Source of the DNA: Bacillota bacterium
GTDB taxonomy: Bacteria; Bacillota; Clostridia; Peptostreptococcales; Anaerovoracaceae
Assembly (NCBI GenBank): GCA_022790955.1
Contig: JAAVYD010000077.1
Location: 1 to 34,958 of the forward strand
Direction: 5' to 3'
DNA: 34,958 nucleotides
Shown: piece after piece, positions 14,799 through 24,412 of the stretch
Numbering within the stretch: position 1 is the first letter of the stretch
How the letters are laid out: each line of letters opens with the position of its first letter
Translations under genes and position numbers: made by a program
The notes under the pieces: generated by a model
Databases searched by the model: none
Seen by the model: the letters and a program-made list of their open reading frames with translations, nothing else
Told to the model about the DNA's origin: nothing

Positions 14799-16478
14799 TT
14801 AAAACAGTCCTGTGATCTTGCCCGTGCTGTCTACATCTATATTTTCTGCAGCAGGAACTTTAGGAAGACCAGGCATAGTCATGATATCTCCTGCAAGAGC
14901 TACCACGAAACCTGCGCCCGCAGATGCTTTTACGCTTCTTATGCTTATCCTGAATCCTGAAGGACGTCCCAGTTTCTTTGCGTCGTCTGACAGCGAATAC
15001 TGAGTCTTTGCGATGCAGACCGGCAGATTTTTCATACCCAGGGATTCTATAGTATCTATCTCTGCGCCGGATTTTCCTATAAAATCAACACCGTCTGCCC
15101 CGTATATCTTCGTGGCTATGGCTTCAATTTTTTCTCTTAATGAAAGAGAATCCTCGTAAGCGAATCTGAAATCGCTGCCGCCTTTTTCTATGAGATTTAC
15201 GACTTCTTTTGCGAGCTCCTCGCCGCCTTCGCCGCCTTTGCCCCATACTTCTGACAGTTTTACGTTTACGCCGATTTCTTTGCATTTTTTTTCTATACAG
15301 GAAAGTTCGGCTTGCGTATCCGTTGGGAATCTGTTTATAGCTACTACGGTTGTAAGACCATAGACATTTTTCATATTTTCAACGTGCTTTAATAGGTTTT
15401 CTATTCCTTTTTCGAGAGCTTCCACGTTTTCTGTGTTAAGATCGCTCTTAGGAACTCCGCCGTGCAGTTTAAGCGCTCTTGCGGTAGCTACTACTACCAC
15501 AGCATCCGGTTTTAATCCGCTCTGCCTGCACTTTATATCCAGGAATTTCTCTGCGCCCAGATCAGCGCCGAAACCTGCTTCTGTAACCACATAATCGCCC
15601 AATTTAAGCGCCATCTTTGTAGCCATAACGCTGTTGCAGCCGTGAGCTATATTAGCGAAAGGACCTCCGTGTATGAACGCAGGAGTATGCTCCAGGGTTT
15701 GTACTAAGTTTGGCTTAAGCGCATCTTTCATAAGCGCCGCTACCGCGCCCTGCGCTTTTATATCCGCTACCGTAACAGGTTTGCCGTCATATGTGTAAGC
15801 TACGATTATCTTTGCAGCTCTCGCTTTCAGATCGTCTATATCTTTAGAAAGACACAGTATAGCCATGATTTCGGAAGCTACGCTGATATCGAAGCCGTCT
15901 TCCCTGGGCGTACCGTTTACTTTACCGCCCAGACCGTCTGTGATAAATCTGAGCTGGCGATCGTTCATATCAAGACATCTTTTCCATACGATTCTTCTTA
16001 CGTCTATTCCCAGAGAATTGCCCTGCTGAATATGGTTGTCCAACATAGCTGCTATTAGATTATTAGCAGTTGTAACGGCGTGGATATCTCCGGTAAAGTG
16101 TAGATTGATGTCTTCCATAGGAATAACCTGAGCGTACCCGCCGCCCGCAGCTCCGCCCTTTACTCCGAATACCGGACCCAGGGAAGGTTCTCTTAAAGCT
16201 ATTATTGTATTTTTTCCTATTTTATTTAACGCATCTCCGAGTCCTACGGCTGTCGTCGTTTTTCCTTCGCCTGCAGGAGTAGGATTGATCGCAGTGACCA
16301 GAATCAGCTTACCGTTTTGACGGTTTTCCATATCATCGAGAATATTATAATCGACTTTAGCTTTTGTTTTTCCGTAAAATTCGAGATATTTTTCGTCGAT
16401 ACCTGCAGTTTGTGCGATTTCGCTTATAGGTTTAAGTTCTGCTTCCTGAGCTATTTCTATGTCGCTTTTAAATCCCAT
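14799..16478 (-). CDS. fhs: Formate--tetrahydrofolate ligase (formyl-THF synthetase)
   Basis: A 559-aa ATP-dependent ligase joining formate to THF, or running in reverse to make ATP from formyl-THF in fermenters. The P-loop-like [18 protein letters not shown] is at about residues 66-83. Other family blocks are [45 protein letters not shown] and the C-terminal [20 protein letters not shown]. Length is normal. A strong AAAGGAG site precedes the ATG. The predicted 6S RNA ends only about 25 nt upstream, with no terminator between, so fhs may be expressed partly by read-through of the 6S transcript. Confidence 0.97.
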   Translation of the reverse strand: MGFKSDIEIAQEAELKPISEIAQTAGIDEKYLEFYGKTKAKVDYNILDDMENRQNGKLILVTAINPTPAGEGKTTTAVGLGDALNKIGKNTIIALREPSLGPVFGVKGGAAGGGYAQVIPMEDINLHFTGDIHAVTTANNLIAAMLDNHIQQGNSLGIDVRRIVWKRCLDMNDRQLRFITDGLGGKVNGTPREDGFDISVASEIMAILCLSKDIDDLKARAAKIIVAYTYDGKPVTVADIKAQGAVAALMKDALKPNLVQTLEHTPAFIHGGPFANIAHGCNSVMATKMALKLGDYVVTEAGFGADLGAEKFLDIKCRQSGLKPDAVVVVATARALKLHGGVPKSDLNTENVEALEKGIENLLKHVENMKNVYGLTTVVAINRFPTDTQAELSCIEKKCKEIGVNVKLSEVWGKGGEGGEELAKEVVNLIEKGGSDFRFAYEDSLSLREKIEAIATKIYGADGVDFIGKSGAEIDTIESLGMKNLPVCIAKTQYSLSDDAKKLGRPSGFRISIRSVKASAGAGFVVALAGDIMTMPGLPKVPAAENIDVDSTGKITGLF

Positions 16479-16502
16479 ATCTTCTCCTTTGCTGGCATAA
16501 TA

Positions 16503-16687
16503 AAATATCCCGGGATGCCGTCTGATTACTAATTCACACCTATCCTTAAGATAGGTGGGTATTCTGTATCAGGTTTCTGCTTTCCCCCGCGTTGTGGGGG
16601 GGGTATAGCTTCCGCCCGTTAACCCGAATTCCCGTGAAAGTAATGTAGGTTAAATTATATAATCATAACGCACACCCTAGGATATTG
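16503..16687 (-). ncRNA. ssrS: 6S RNA (RNA polymerase-binding regulatory RNA)
   Basis: The yebC-fhs gap encodes, on the minus strand, a roughly 185-nt RNA with 6S architecture. A long closing stem joins AATATCCTAGGGTGTG at the 5' end to CGGCATCCCGGGATATT at the 3' end, and continues with TGATTA/TAATCA. A large central bubble follows, with a small hairpin on its 3' side (ACCTATC-TTAA-GGATAGGT), as in E. coli 6S. The apical arm has CGGGTT/AACCTG and a C-rich/G-rich terminal hairpin. The 3' strand resembles E. coli 6S (GGCATCTCGGAGA against GGCATCCCGGGAT). 6S RNA mimics open promoters and sequesters housekeeping RNA polymerase in stationary phase. Exact ends are approximate. Confidence 0.8.
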
Positions 16688-16689
16688 TA

Positions 16690-16695
16690 ATTATA
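16690..16695 (-). promoter_or_regulatory. -10 element of the putative 6S RNA promoter
   Basis: A consensus TATAAT lies on the minus strand at 16695-16690, ending 2-3 bp before the region where the 6S closing stem begins and just past the yebC stop. A start 5-7 bp downstream falls at about 16683-16685, matching the predicted 5' end of the RNA. The -35 region (AATATT) is poor. Confidence 0.5.
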
Positions 16696-16716
16696 GTTTA
16701 CTCATGTTTATTAATA

Positions 16717-17442
16717 TTATTCAGACAGATCTAATGAACAGTTGGTCGTTACTTTCTGTACATCGTCATTGTCTTCAAGGTCAGCAATCAGCTTCTTTAA
16801 AGCTTTGATATCTGATTCTCCCGTAGGATTTGATTCCATAGAAGGAAGATATTCTATATCGGCTTCCACAAATTCGTAGCCTGCGGCTCTTAAAGCCTCG
16901 CTCACATTGTTGAAATCATCTACCGTAGTATAGATCTCAAATGAATCTTCTTCAACAGACATGTCCTCCATGCCTGCCTCCATACCTGCTTCCATAAGAG
17001 AATCTTCGTCGATATCATCTGTTTTTTCTATTATTATGAGTCCTTTTCTTTCAAACATGTATGATACGCAGCCGGGCTTGCCGAGGTTTCCGTTATGTCT
17101 GTCGAAAGCATGTTTAACAAAAGCAGTAGTTCTGTTATTGTTATCTGTAAGTACGTCTACGATAACGGCAACGCCGCCTGGTCCGTAGCCTTCAAATGAT
17201 CCCTCTACAAGAGCTTCGCCTTCCAGCTCGCCCGTGCCTTTTTTGATGGCTTTCGTGATCTTATCGTTAGGCATATTTATGCTTTTTGCTCTATCTATTG
17301 CATGCTTAAGTGAAACATTATATTCAGGATCGCCGCCGCCTTTGGCTGCAATCGTAATTACTCTTGCGTACTTAGTAAACAGTGCGCCTCTTTTGGCATC
17401 CTGCGCCGCCTTACGGCCCGCTATTGTACCATGTCTACCCAT
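16717..17442 (-). CDS. yebC: YebC/PmpR/TACO1-family protein
   Basis: A 241-aa member of the YebC family. The N-terminal block MGRHGTIAGRKAAQDAKRGA, the glycine-rich AAKGGGDPEYNVSLKHAI and the NMPNDKITKAIKKGTGE motif are diagnostic. The acidic C-terminal half (DIDEDSLMEAGMEAGMEDM) is also typical. Some members are described as DNA-binding regulators and others assist ribosomes on difficult (proline-rich) stretches, so the precise role is unresolved. It stands alone between the PFL gene (76 bp upstream) and the 6S RNA, all in the same direction. Confidence 0.95.
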   Translation of the reverse strand: MGRHGTIAGRKAAQDAKRGALFTKYARVITIAAKGGGDPEYNVSLKHAIDRAKSINMPNDKITKAIKKGTGELEGEALVEGSFEGYGPGGVAVIVDVLTDNNNRTTAFVKHAFDRHNGNLGKPGCVSYMFERKGLIIIEKTDDIDEDSLMEAGMEAGMEDMSVEEDSFEIYTTVDDFNNVSEALRAAGYEFVEADIEYLPSMESNPTGESDIKALKKLIADLEDNDDVQKVTTNCSLDLSE

Positions 17443-17518
17443 TTTTCAATCTCCTTATTCAGTTTTATTTTCGTCACTTAGTATAACACATGAGTCTTAT
17501 AATTTCAATTGATTATTC

Positions 17519-18877
17519 TTAATTCTTCATAGAATGAATAGGAGCCGGTATTCTGCCTCCGCGGGCTACGAAATCTTCGCATTTGAATTTGCTAACCGGC
17601 ATGACCGGCGCGGTGCCTAAAAGTCCTCCCAGTTCAACGGCGTCCCCGATATTTTTTCCGATAACTGGAATTATTCTTACAGCCGTAGTTTTGTTATTGA
17701 TAACGCCGATGGCGGATTCGTCTGCAATTATGCCTGATATGGTAGCTGCGCTCGTATCTCCGGGAACTGCAATCATATCAAGTCCTACGGAACACACGCA
17801 TGTCATTGCTTCTAATTTTTCTATTGAGATAGAACCGTTTCTTACTGCCGCTATCATTCCTTCGTCTTCGCTCACAGGAATAAAAGCTCCGCTCAAACCT
17901 CCCACATGAGAAGACGCCATAACGCCGCCTTTTTTAACGGCGTCGTTAAGCATGGCAAGCGCCGCGGTAGTACCCGGCGCACCGCAGCTTTCCAGTCCGA
18001 TCTCCTCAAGCACTCTCGCTATACTGTCTCCTACAGCCGGAGTCGGAGCAAGAGAAAGGTCGACTATACCGAAAGGCATATTAAGACGCCTGGAAGCCTC
18101 GCTGGCTACGAGCATTCCCATTCTTGTAACCTTAAAAGCTGCTTTTTTAATGGTTTCTGCAACCACATCGAAAGGCTTTCCTTTGCAGGATTCAAGGGCT
18201 ACTTTTACTACACCGGGACCGCTTACGCCTACGTTGATGACCGTATCCGGCTCCCCTACGCCGTGAAACGCGCCTGCCATGAACGGATTATCCTCCACAG
18301 CGTTCGCAAACACTACTAACTTTGCGCAGCCTATGCTGTCCTGATCAGCAGTGAGTTGTGCAGTCTTTACTATTGTTTCCCCCATGAGCTTAACGGCATC
18401 CATATTAATACCAGAACGTGTCGAACCGACGTTTACGGAAGCGCACACCCTCTCGGTAGCTTTTAGAGCTTCCGGAATAGAACGAATCAATATTTCGTCG
18501 CCTTTGGCGAAACCTTTATGCACGAGAGCGGAAAATCCGCCGATAAAATTTACGCCTGTATTTAAAGCGGCTCTGTCCATCATTTCGGCAAACTTTACGT
18601 AATCGTCGTCCGTACTCGCAGCCGCGGCAATCGCCATAGGCGTTACAGAAATTCTCTTATGTATAATAGGAATTCCGTATTCTCTTTCTATCGCTTCGCC
18701 TGTTGAAACCAGATTAGCAGCTTTTTTAGTTATTTTGTCATACATTCTCTGCCTGGCGATCTCGCCGTTTGAGTGAGCGCAGTCGAGCAGAGATATCCCC
18801 ATCGTTATAGTTCTTACGTCGAGCTTCTGCTTATCGAACATATGGAGAGTTTTCATTACATTATCTAAATTGATCAA
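17519..18877 (-). CDS. PFL-family protein (UPF0210)
   Basis: A 452-aa conserved protein of the UPF0210/PFL group. Diagnostic segments include [52 protein letters not shown] and [20 protein letters not shown] stretches near residue 380. Despite the name, a pyruvate formate-lyase reaction is not established for the family, and no glycyl-radical motif is visible. It is preceded, 153 bp upstream, by a small ACT-domain gene, a pairing widely conserved in Firmicutes that suggests amino-acid-responsive control. Function unknown. Confidence 0.93.
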   Translation of the reverse strand: MINLDNVMKTLHMFDKQKLDVRTITMGISLLDCAHSNGEIARQRMYDKITKKAANLVSTGEAIEREYGIPIIHKRISVTPMAIAAAASTDDDYVKFAEMMDRAALNTGVNFIGGFSALVHKGFAKGDEILIRSIPEALKATERVCASVNVGSTRSGINMDAVKLMGETIVKTAQLTADQDSIGCAKLVVFANAVEDNPFMAGAFHGVGEPDTVINVGVSGPGVVKVALESCKGKPFDVVAETIKKAAFKVTRMGMLVASEASRRLNMPFGIVDLSLAPTPAVGDSIARVLEEIGLESCGAPGTTAALAMLNDAVKKGGVMASSHVGGLSGAFIPVSEDEGMIAAVRNGSISIEKLEAMTCVCSVGLDMIAVPGDTSAATISGIIADESAIGVINNKTTAVRIIPVIGKNIGDAVELGGLLGTAPVMPVSKFKCEDFVARGGRIPAPIHSMKN

Positions 18878-19030
18878 ATCGAATCTCCTCTTTTTATTAT
18901 ATTTATGAAAGCATAATAAAAATTTTATTAATATTAATGCTTGAAAACGTTTAATGCAGTTTTATATTCAGCATTTATGAAATATTAATATTTTTATAAT
19001 ATTCAGCTTTCGTATCTGCAATATCCGTTT

Positions 19031-19300
19031 TTAGAGTTCGCTCATAGCATTAAATATGCCTTCGTGCTGAATTCTGATGGAGAGATCCAATTCTTCTCCT
19101 TTTTCGGACAGTTTTTTCTGAATTTCTTCAAAAGAAACCGGCGCTTTTGAAGTGTCTACTATCATTATCATGGTAAAAATATCCTGCATAATAGTCTGAT
19201 TAATATCTAAGATATTGATATCATATTCTGCAAGAACAGACGTAACATTATAGATGATACCTATTTTGTCCTGTCCGATTACGGTTAATACTGCTTTCAT
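19031..19300 (-). CDS. ACT-domain protein (UPF0237)
   Basis: An 89-aa protein that is essentially one ACT domain: MKAVLTVIGQDKIGIIYNVT and LAEYDINILDINQTIMQD are the typical beta-alpha-beta ligand-binding fold with the Gly-Ile-Ile turn. Stand-alone ACT proteins of this family bind small ligands, commonly amino acids, and act through a partner. Its usual partner is the UPF0210 protein encoded next downstream. An AAAAGGAG ribosome site precedes the ATG. The ligand is unknown. Confidence 0.93.
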   Translation of the reverse strand: MKAVLTVIGQDKIGIIYNVTSVLAEYDINILDINQTIMQDIFTMIMIVDTSKAPVSFEEIQKKLSEKGEELDLSIRIQHEGIFNAMSEL

Positions 19301-19325
19301 TTTTTTCTCCTTTTATTATAATCAA

Positions 19326-19466
19326 CGCACTCAAAATCGGTAAAGTTCAGCGGGTAAAATGCGGCGTTTTCGTTGCCGTCCTTGCCGGACAGTCAGCCTG
19401 TCTGCGTCTTTCCGCTTTATCACACCGCATTTTCTTTCGCTTTATTTTTAACGATTCTCAAGTGCG
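19326..19466. repeat. Imperfect inverted-repeat element between the activase and ACT genes
   Basis: The gap is bounded by CGCACTCAAAATCG (19326-19339) and CGATTCTCAAGTGCG (19452-19466), imperfect inverted copies. Nested inside are TAAAATGCGG (19355-19364) with CCGCATTTT (19425-19433), and at the centre a small GACAG/CTGTC hairpin (19388-19402). It could be a long RNA hairpin upstream of the ACT gene or a small non-autonomous repeat. No T-run makes it a terminator, and I could not match it to a known riboswitch. Confidence 0.45.
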
Positions 19467-19485
19467 GCGACTATATCGATAAATC

Positions 19486-22400
19486 TTATCTCGCTTCCTC
19501 CTGGGAAATCTTGTCTAAATTTTTATGAGCCGTAGCCATCATGAGTTTTATTCTGTTGAGCTGATTTACGTCGCTTGAACCTGGATCGTAATCTATTGCT
19601 GCTATATTAGAACGCGGATTGTGCTTTCTCAGCGGTTTTATCATTCCTTTGCCAGTTACGTGATTAGGCAGACAGCCGAACGGCTGAAGGCATACTATAT
19701 TTTCTACTCCGCTGTCAATAAGCTCTGTCATCTCGCCGGCGAGCAGCCAGCCCTCGCCGCACTGAGTGCCCAGGGACGTTACAGTTTCCGCCTTATGAGC
19801 GATCTCGTCTATATGAGTAGGCGCGGTAAAACGCCTGCTTTTTTTCAGTTCTCTGGATATTATATTTCTGAAGTAATATATAACCTTCATCCCGATTCTT
19901 CCTATCATATGCATTTTATACGAACCAGCCATCTTTTCATAGTTAAAATCGAAGTTTTTCAGATTGTACATGAAAAAATCCAAAAGATCAGGAACTACGG
20001 CTTCGCCTCCTTCTTCTTCAATTATGCCGACGATATCGTTATTCGCATTGGGATGATACTTTACGAGGATTTCACCCACTACGCCGACTTTAGGCTTTTT
20101 TATATCTTTGAGTTCGATCTCGTCGAATTCTTTTATTATCTGACGTACGTTTTTCTTGAATACTGACAGTTTTCTGTCCACTACGTTCTTTCGCGCGATT
20201 TCATTCCACTTTGCGTAAAGAGAGTCTACGCTTCCCCTTTTTAATTCGTATGGTCTGGTAGCGTTTACTAACCGCATGAAAAGATCTCCGTAAAGCATAG
20301 AATACAAAACTCCCATGAGCAGCTTAACGGTGAATTTCATTCCAGGATTTTTTTCGAGTCCTACATAATTAATAGAAATAACAGGAATTTGTTCCATATC
20401 CATTTCTTTTAACGCTTTTCTCAGCAGAGCTATATAATTGCTTGCGCGGCAGCCGCCTCCTGTCTGCGTCATGACTACAGCTGTTTTATTCAGGTCAAAC
20501 TGTCCTGACTGCAGGGCGCTTATTATCTGCCCCAGAGATATTATAGTAGGATAACACGCGTCGTTATTAATATATTTAAGTCCCAGATCTACAGCCTGAT
20601 TGTCTACCGCAGGAAGAACTACTGCATTGTAACCGGCTTCATTAAAAGCTGTTTCTAACAGGTCGAACTGCATAGGCGCCATCTGCGGGATTATTATAGT
20701 ATAATCCTTTTTCATTTCCTCCGTAAAGATGATTCGCTCGAATGAAATATCTTTATCGTTATGGCTGATGTCGTGCCTTTCCCTTTCATCTATGGCAGCC
20801 TTTAGCGAGCGTATGCGAATTCTTACGGCTCCCAGGTTTGAACCTTCGTCTATTTTTAAAACCGTGTACAGCTTATTTTTTTCAGATAGGATTTCTTCTA
20901 CCTGATCCGTGGTAACAGCGTCAAGACCGCAGCCGAAAGAATTGAGCTGGATGAGGTCGATATCATCCCTGGTACCTGCGAACTCTGCGGCTCTGTAAAG
21001 GCGCGTGTGATACATCCACTGATCAAGAACCCTTATAGGGTGTTTCAGATTACTTTTTCTGCTTACGGAAGATTCTGTAAGGACAGCGAAACCGAATGAC
21101 GTTATTATCTGGTCTATGCCGTGATTAATTTCCGGATCCAGATGATACGGACGACCTGCAAGGATTATTGCGTTTTTGCCTTCGCGCTCTATCTGAGCGA
21201 GGATTTCGTCGGCTTTTGCTTCTATATCTGTCTTAAACGCAGAGTCTTCTGCCCTCGCTGCTTCTATTGCGGCGGTTATTTCGATTTTGTCTATGCCGTA
21301 TCCCGAAAATTCTTCAAAAAGACGCTCTGTAAGACGTTTATCATCGTAATACGGCAGGAACGGGTGTATTAATGTTACTCCTGCAGCGGAAAGCTGATCG
21401 TCCATATTTCCGGCTATTACCTCCGGATACATGGCTACTATCGGGCAGTTATAATGATTGTTCGCCTGTTCGTCCTCTATAAGTTCGTAATTTATGCTCG
21501 GATAAAATATGGTTTTTATACCGTTGTCTATAAGCCATTTTATATGTCCGTGAACCAGCTTGGCAGGATAGCAAGCCGTATCTGAGGAAATAGTTTCCAT
21601 GCCCATTTCATATATTTCTTTTGATGAAACGGGAGAAAGTTCTATCCGAAAACCTAACTTTGTAAAAAATGTAAACCAGAACGGATAATTCTCGTGCATA
21701 TTCAGAACTCTGGGAATTCCGATAACGCCTCTTGAAGCAGCCTCAGGCTGCAGAGGCTCGTAACCGAACAGTCTGTTATATTTATATTTGAACAGATTGA
21801 GTTCTTCATTATTATTGCTGCTGATACCCGCGCCCCGTTCACATCTGTTGCCTGTTATAAACCTGCTTCCATCATTAAATCTGCTTATGGTAAGCTGACA
21901 GTTGTTTTCGCACTTTCCGCAGCGGGCGTGCATATTTTCCATAGTAAAGGAATCTATCTCATCGCAGCTTATGATATCTGATTTTCCGCTGCCGTCGTAT
22001 CTTTCTATACCTATAAGAGCGGCGCCGTAAGCGCCCATGACGCCGGAGATATCGGGTCTTATAACATTTCTTTCGAGTATCAGCTCAATGCTTCTTAGAA
22101 CAGCGTCGTTCAGGAAAGTCCCCCCCTGCACGACTATATTTTCGCCGGCTTCAGATACGTCTCTGAGTTTTATAACTTTATACAGAGCGTTTTTTATAAC
22201 CGAATAAGAAAGTCCTGCAGAGATATCTCCTATGGTAGCACCTTCTTTTTGCGCCTGTTTGACTTTGGAGTTCATAAATACGGTGCATCTGGTGCCGAGA
22301 TCTACGGGAGATTTTGATTTTACGGCTTCCTGCGCAAAATCATTAACGCTGAGATCCACAGATTTGGCATAAGTTTCGATAAAAGAACCGCAGCCCGAAG

Positions 22401-23721
22401 AACACGCTTCGTTAAGCATGATGTTATATATAGCGCCTTCTTTTATTTTGATGCATTTCATATCCTGACCGCCGATGTCCAGGATAAAATCCACTTCCGG
22501 CAGAAACGCTTTCGCCGCGCTGTAATGAGCGATCGTTTCTATTTCGCCGTAATCGGCGTTAAACGCCGATTTGATAAGTCCTTCTCCATAACCTGTGGTT
22601 ACTGTATACGCTATGTAAAGATTTTCCGGCATTCTTTCGTAGAGTTCTTTTAACATCTGCCGCGAACTTTCCACAGGGTTTCCTTCATTATTTTTATAAA
22701 ACGTATATAAAAGGTTGCCTTCGGCATCGGTGAGAGCGGCTTTCGTGGTAGTGGAACCTGCGTCTATACCTAAAAATGCAGGACCGCTCGATTCGGCTAT
22801 ATTTTTCCTGCCGACTCTGTGCTTTGCGTGGCGTTTTTTAAATTCTTTAAAGTTTTCTTCGCTTTCAAATAAAGCGGGCATGTGCTTTGTTTCTGATTCT
22901 TCTTCGAATCCCGGTTCCTTTATCTTTTCTGAGAGTTTCTTTATATTGGTTTCCGGATATTTTTCAGACATAAAAGCTGCTCCGACGGCAACGTAAAATT
23001 GAGAATCCTTAGGGAAAATTATCTGATCGTCTTTAAGTCCGAGAGTTTCCTGGAATCTTTTTCTCAGCTCTGATAAAAACGAAAGAGGTCCGCCTAAGAA
23101 AGCTACGTTTCCTTTAATAGTTCTGCCGCAGGCAAGTCCGCTGATAGTCTGATTAACGACCGCCTGAAAAATAGATACCGCCAGATCTTCGTGAGCGGCG
23201 CCTTCATTTATAAGAGGCTGTATATCTGTTTTAGCGAACACACCGCATCTTGCAGCTATCGGATAAACCGTTTTGTAAGATTTTGCCGCCTCGTTTAAGC
23301 CTGCGGCGTCGGTATTTAAAAGAACAGCCATCTGGTCGATAAAAGCGCCCGTGCCCCCTGCGCAGGTGCCGTTCATTCTCTGTTCTATACTGCCTTCATA
23401 AAACGTAATCTTAGCGTCCTCTCCGCCTAATTCTATAACTACGTCGGTTTGGGGAATCAGACGTTCTACCGCGGCGGAACATGTTACAACTTCCTGCTCG
23501 AAAGGTATGCCGAGCCTGTTCGCCAGACTGAGCCCTCCGGAACCGGTTATCGTCGTATGGGCGTTTCCGTCGTATTTTAAACACAGATCGTCAAGAAGTT
23601 CTCCGACCTTATCAAATACATTAGACATATGTCTTTCGTATCTTTTATAAATTATGTTGTTTTCATCATCGAGAAGTACTAACTTTACAGTGGTAGATCC
23701 CACATCAATTCCCAATCTCAC
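19486..23721 (-). CDS. Large acyl-CoA dehydratase activase-like protein (two BadF/HgdC ATPase domains plus DUF2229 and HgdB-like region)
   Basis: A 1411-aa protein beginning at a GTG with a GGAGG site upstream. Residues 1-260 form an ASKHA ATPase (RLGIDVGSTTVKLVLLD) with Cys120 in NGTCAGGTGAF and Cys159 in ARCGVF. The 39-residue spacing matches the two cysteines that hold the [4Fe-4S] cluster between HgdC subunits. A second ATPase domain starts near 315 (FLGIDAGSTTTKAALTD), again with two such cysteines 39 apart. A CGKCENNCQ motif follows near 610, then a DUF2229-type region and a C-terminal 2-hydroxyacyl-CoA-dehydratase-like part (GGGCRASNYIALLRKAL). Classic activases use ATP to push an electron into a dehydratase. 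Here activase and dehydratase-like parts are on one chain, with no hgdAB genes nearby. Substrate unknown. Confidence 0.9.
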   Translation of the reverse strand: MRLGIDVGSTTVKLVLLDDENNIIYKRYERHMSNVFDKVGELLDDLCLKYDGNAHTTITGSGGLSLANRLGIPFEQEVVTCSAAVERLIPQTDVVIELGGEDAKITFYEGSIEQRMNGTCAGGTGAFIDQMAVLLNTDAAGLNEAAKSYKTVYPIAARCGVFAKTDIQPLINEGAAHEDLAVSIFQAVVNQTISGLACGRTIKGNVAFLGGPLSFLSELRKRFQETLGLKDDQIIFPKDSQFYVAVGAAFMSEKYPETNIKKLSEKIKEPGFEEESETKHMPALFESEENFKEFKKRHAKHRVGRKNIAESSGPAFLGIDAGSTTTKAALTDAEGNLLYTFYKNNEGNPVESSRQMLKELYERMPENLYIAYTVTTGYGEGLIKSAFNADYGEIETIAHYSAAKAFLPEVDFILDIGGQDMKCIKIKEGAIYNIMLNEACSSGCGSFIETYAKSVDLSVNDFAQEAVKSKSPVDLGTRCTVFMNSKVKQAQKEGATIGDISAGLSYSVIKNALYKVIKLRDVSEAGENIVVQGGTFLNDAVLRSIELILERNVIRPDISGVMGAYGAALIGIERYDGSGKSDIISCDEIDSFTMENMHARCGKCENNCQLTISRFNDGSRFITGNRCERGAGISSNNNEELNLFKYKYNRLFGYEPLQPEAASRGVIGIPRVLNMHENYPFWFTFFTKLGFRIELSPVSSKEIYEMGMETISSDTACYPAKLVHGHIKWLIDNGIKTIFYPSINYELIEDEQANNHYNCPIVAMYPEVIAGNMDDQLSAAGVTLIHPFLPYYDDKRLTERLFEEFSGYGIDKIEITAAIEAARAEDSAFKTDIEAKADEILAQIEREGKNAIILAGRPYHLDPEINHGIDQIITSFGFAVLTESSVSRKSNLKHPIRVLDQWMYHTRLYRAAEFAGTRDDIDLIQLNSFGCGLDAVTTDQVEEILSEKNKLYTVLKIDEGSNLGAVRIRIRSLKAAIDERERHDISHNDKDISFERIIFTEEMKKDYTIIIPQMAPMQFDLLETAFNEAGYNAVVLPAVDNQAVDLGLKYINNDACYPTIISLGQIISALQSGQFDLNKTAVVMTQTGGGCRASNYIALLRKALKEMDMEQIPVISINYVGLEKNPGMKFTVKLLMGVLYSMLYGDLFMRLVNATRPYELKRGSVDSLYAKWNEIARKNVVDRKLSVFKKNVRQIIKEFDEIELKDIKKPKVGVVGEILVKYHPNANNDIVGIIEEEGGEAVVPDLLDFFMYNLKNFDFNYEKMAGSYKMHMIGRIGMKVIYYFRNIISRELKKSRRFTAPTHIDEIAHKAETVTSLGTQCGEGWLLAGEMTELIDSGVENIVCLQPFGCLPNHVTGKGMIKPLRKHNPRSNIAAIDYDPGSSDVNQLNRIKLMMATAHKNLDKISQEEAR

Positions 23722-23776
23722 TGGCTAAAAACCTCCAATACTCCAAATTATCTTTTTACAGGCTGAATCCGGCGAA

Positions 23777-24364
23777 TTATTCGTCTTCGTCAGGATCAAG
23801 ACCTATCGTGTATGCTATTTCTGTCATACCCGTTAAAGTGTTTTTCATAACGTCTTCAATAGAAGTTTCCATCATTTTTACACCGCGGTCAATGACAGAT
23901 CTGTCTATATTAACGGCAAATTCAGGATCGTTATATTTTTCCATTGCATATTCCATATCAAGATCGTTGATATTTTTGCTCGGTAACGAAAGCGCGGCTT
24001 CAGCTACAAGATCTACGAGTTTATTAACTGTATAAAGAACTTTTTCCATATTGCTTTCGGGTTTAACATCCGTGCATACCATATATTCGTGGCTCATAAT
24101 AGCGCGGATAAAATCTTCGTCGTAACCCGCCATAGTCATCACTTCTTTTGATTTATGACAGTGCTCCTCCGGATATTCCTGATAATCCATATCGTGGAGA
24201 AATCCCACAAGTCCCCACTTTTTTATCATTTTAGGATCTTCTCCGAATTTTTCCGCATAAATTCTCATAACATTTTCTACTGCAAAAGCGTGATAGATCT
24301 GGATAGGATCGTCTACCCAATCCTGAAAAAGATCGCTCGCCTGCATTCTGCTTGCCGGCATCAT
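23777..24364 (-). CDS. HD-domain protein
   Basis: A 195-aa protein with an HD phosphohydrolase-type motif: VGFLHDMDYQEYPEEHCHKS supplies the His-Asp pair, and the later SHEYM supplies another His. An upstream His in YHAFAVENVMRIYAEKF could be the first ligand. I start at the ATG at 24364, where AAGGAGA lies 9 bp upstream; the longer reading from 24412 has no ribosome site and a basic, non-family N-terminus. It precedes the large activase by 55 bp and appears co-transcribed with it from the promoter at 24450-24478. HD proteins hydrolyse nucleotides or other phosphoesters; its substrate is not evident. Confidence 0.85.
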   Translation of the reverse strand: MMPASRMQASDLFQDWVDDPIQIYHAFAVENVMRIYAEKFGEDPKMIKKWGLVGFLHDMDYQEYPEEHCHKSKEVMTMAGYDEDFIRAIMSHEYMVCTDVKPESNMEKVLYTVNKLVDLVAEAALSLPSKNINDLDMEYAMEKYNDPEFAVNIDRSVIDRGVKMMETSIEDVMKNTLTGMTEIAYTIGLDPDEDE

Positions 24365-24412
24365 AATAATATTTCTCCTTTTCGATTTATATTTTAAACG
24401 ATAAATTAACAA

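Noticed and set aside
16503..16687. THF or ZTP (folate) riboswitch upstream of fhs
   Set aside because: The gene context fits a folate riboswitch, but the long closing stem, the 3'-side bubble hairpin and the similarity to the E. coli 6S 3' strand fit 6S RNA better. I see no characteristic ZTP or THF riboswitch core.
17906..18319. 137-aa plus-strand ORF opposite the UPF0210 gene
   Set aside because: It lies wholly antisense to a clearly conserved gene, has a basic low-information composition and no ribosome site; it is a shadow frame.
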